Assembly: GCF_001652265.1 (NCBI RefSeq)
Contig: NZ_LWBS01000391.1
Coordinates: 1 to 57,344 of the forward strand
Direction of reading: 5' to 3'
Length of the DNA stretch: 57,344 nt
Source: Rhizobium leguminosarum
GTDB taxonomy: Bacteria > Pseudomonadota > Alphaproteobacteria > Rhizobiales > Rhizobiaceae
The notes beneath the pieces are model-generated. The model saw only the letters and a program-made list of their open reading frames with translations. It had not been told where the DNA came from and ran no database searches. Positions within the stretch are counted from its first letter, which is position 1. Each line of letters starts with the position of its first letter. Positions 56,782 to 57,344 of this stretch are shown here, piece by piece. Position numbers and translations under genes: made by a program.

Positions 56782-57344
56782 TCAGAGCTTCCCGCCGGCC
56801 TCGGCGATGCCCTTTGTCAGGCTGCCGGTGGCCGGGAAGAGCGGGATCAGGCAGGCCTGCAGGGCGTGGTAGATATCGCCCTTGCCGGGGAACAGCGAGT
56901 GCGAGGGAACGAGATCTTCCGTCAGCTCCTCATGCCAGCCGCCGTTCTTGTGGTCGATGAAGGCGCGCTCGATCACGTTCCAGATCTTGCGGTAGCTGTC
57001 TTCATGGAAATCGCTCGGCAGGTGCTCGTTGAGGAAATGTGCGGCAGCCGCACCTTCGCAGGCTGGCCACCAGAGCTTGTTGCACTTGGCGGGCTTGTCG
57101 TCCCAATCGAGCGTATAGAAGAAGCCGCCCTTGTCGTTGTCCCAGCCGAGCGCCATGGATTGCGCAAAGAGGGCCTTCGCCGCATCCGGCATCCATTCGA
57201 TCCGTTTGCCGCCGAGCGCCCAGAGCTGCAGGATGAGGCGGGCCCATTCCAGCCAGTGGCCGGGCGTCGTGCCGGCCGGGCGGAACATTTCGTTCGGATG
57301 ATAGTAAGTCTTGTCGAGATTCCATTCGGCGTCGAAATGCTCGG
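56782..57344 (-). CDS. AGE-family N-acylglucosamine 2-epimerase / mannose isomerase (partial)
   Basis: The 3' part of a gene that continues beyond the window on the minus strand. TPGHWLEWARLILQLWALG, GGFFYTLDWDDKPA, KLWWPACEGAAAAHFLNE and WHEELTEDLVPSHSLFPGKGDIYHALQA are AGE-family (alpha/alpha barrel) motifs, including the conserved HWLEW and KLWWP histidine/tryptophan segments. It interconverts sugars such as mannose, fructose or glucose. It is convergent with the lipoprotein gene, nine bases apart. Confidence 0.88.
   Translation of the reverse strand, partial: EHFDAEWNLDKTYYHPNEMFRPAGTTPGHWLEWARLILQLWALGGKRIEWMPDAAKALFAQSMALGWDNDKGGFFYTLDWDDKPAKCNKLWWPACEGAAAAHFLNEHLPSDFHEDSYRKIWNVIERAFIDHKNGGWHEELTEDLVPSHSLFPGKGDIYHALQACLIPLFPATGSLTKGIAEAGGKL

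Noticed and set aside
1..57344. CRISPR arrays
   Set aside because: No regularly spaced direct repeats of 20-40 bases were seen; the only short repeats are the phage-end pair and intergenic palindromes.

Overview
The window reads as a chromosomal segment of a Rhizobium species of the R. leguminosarum / R. etli type. The basis is a cinR-cinI-cinS quorum-sensing locus, rhizobial mosaic palindromic intergenic repeats, a GC-rich codon bias and many rhizobial small proteins. About 40 kb of it is a complete-looking Mu-like (transposable, contractile-tailed) prophage.

Left edge (1-1784): a tight three-gene operon encodes a TIR-like protein, a caspase-like protease with an intact His/Cys dyad, and a small RyR-like protein. 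The first two match the architecture of type IV Thoeris anti-phage systems (TIR-made N7-cADPR activating a caspase-like protease). The third gene is the least explained part. The operon converges on, and overlaps, the leftward lysogeny-side genes of the prophage, so it may be prophage cargo; the left phage end is not visible.

Prophage (at least 1758-41421): leftward genes include a self-cleaving S24-type repressor and a small operon behind an exact GTTC-N7-GTTC LexA box. Rightward early genes are Ner, a DnaA-like HTH protein, ParB-like, MuA-type transposase (DDE), MuB-type ATPase, DUF3164, GemA, a DNA methyltransferase and a Mor-like activator. The lysis cassette is an endolysin, a membrane protein and an embedded Rz/Rz1 pair. 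The head module runs gp27/28/29/30, gpG, protease with a nested scaffold, decoration, and gpT. The tail and baseplate module runs gp36-38, sheath, tube, chaperone with a -1 slippery site, tape measure, N, P and gp45-48. Fibre genes follow, including an SGNH hydrolase-like tail protein. At the right end are a Dam-like methylase and two unknown genes, then terminal direct repeats spaced 21 bp.

Chromosome right of the prophage (41451-57344): a tRNA-Ile(CAU), a single-domain response regulator, the cinS-cinI-cinR locus on the minus strand, a GH38/DUF5054-type protein with LacI-type operator candidates, and several small conserved genes. A GntR/FCD regulator is divergent from a putative PotABCD-type ABC importer operon that also carries an Asp/Glu/hydantoin racemase and a flavin-reductase-like protein. 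The window ends with a UPF0303 protein, a DUF2799 lipoprotein and a partial AGE-family epimerase.
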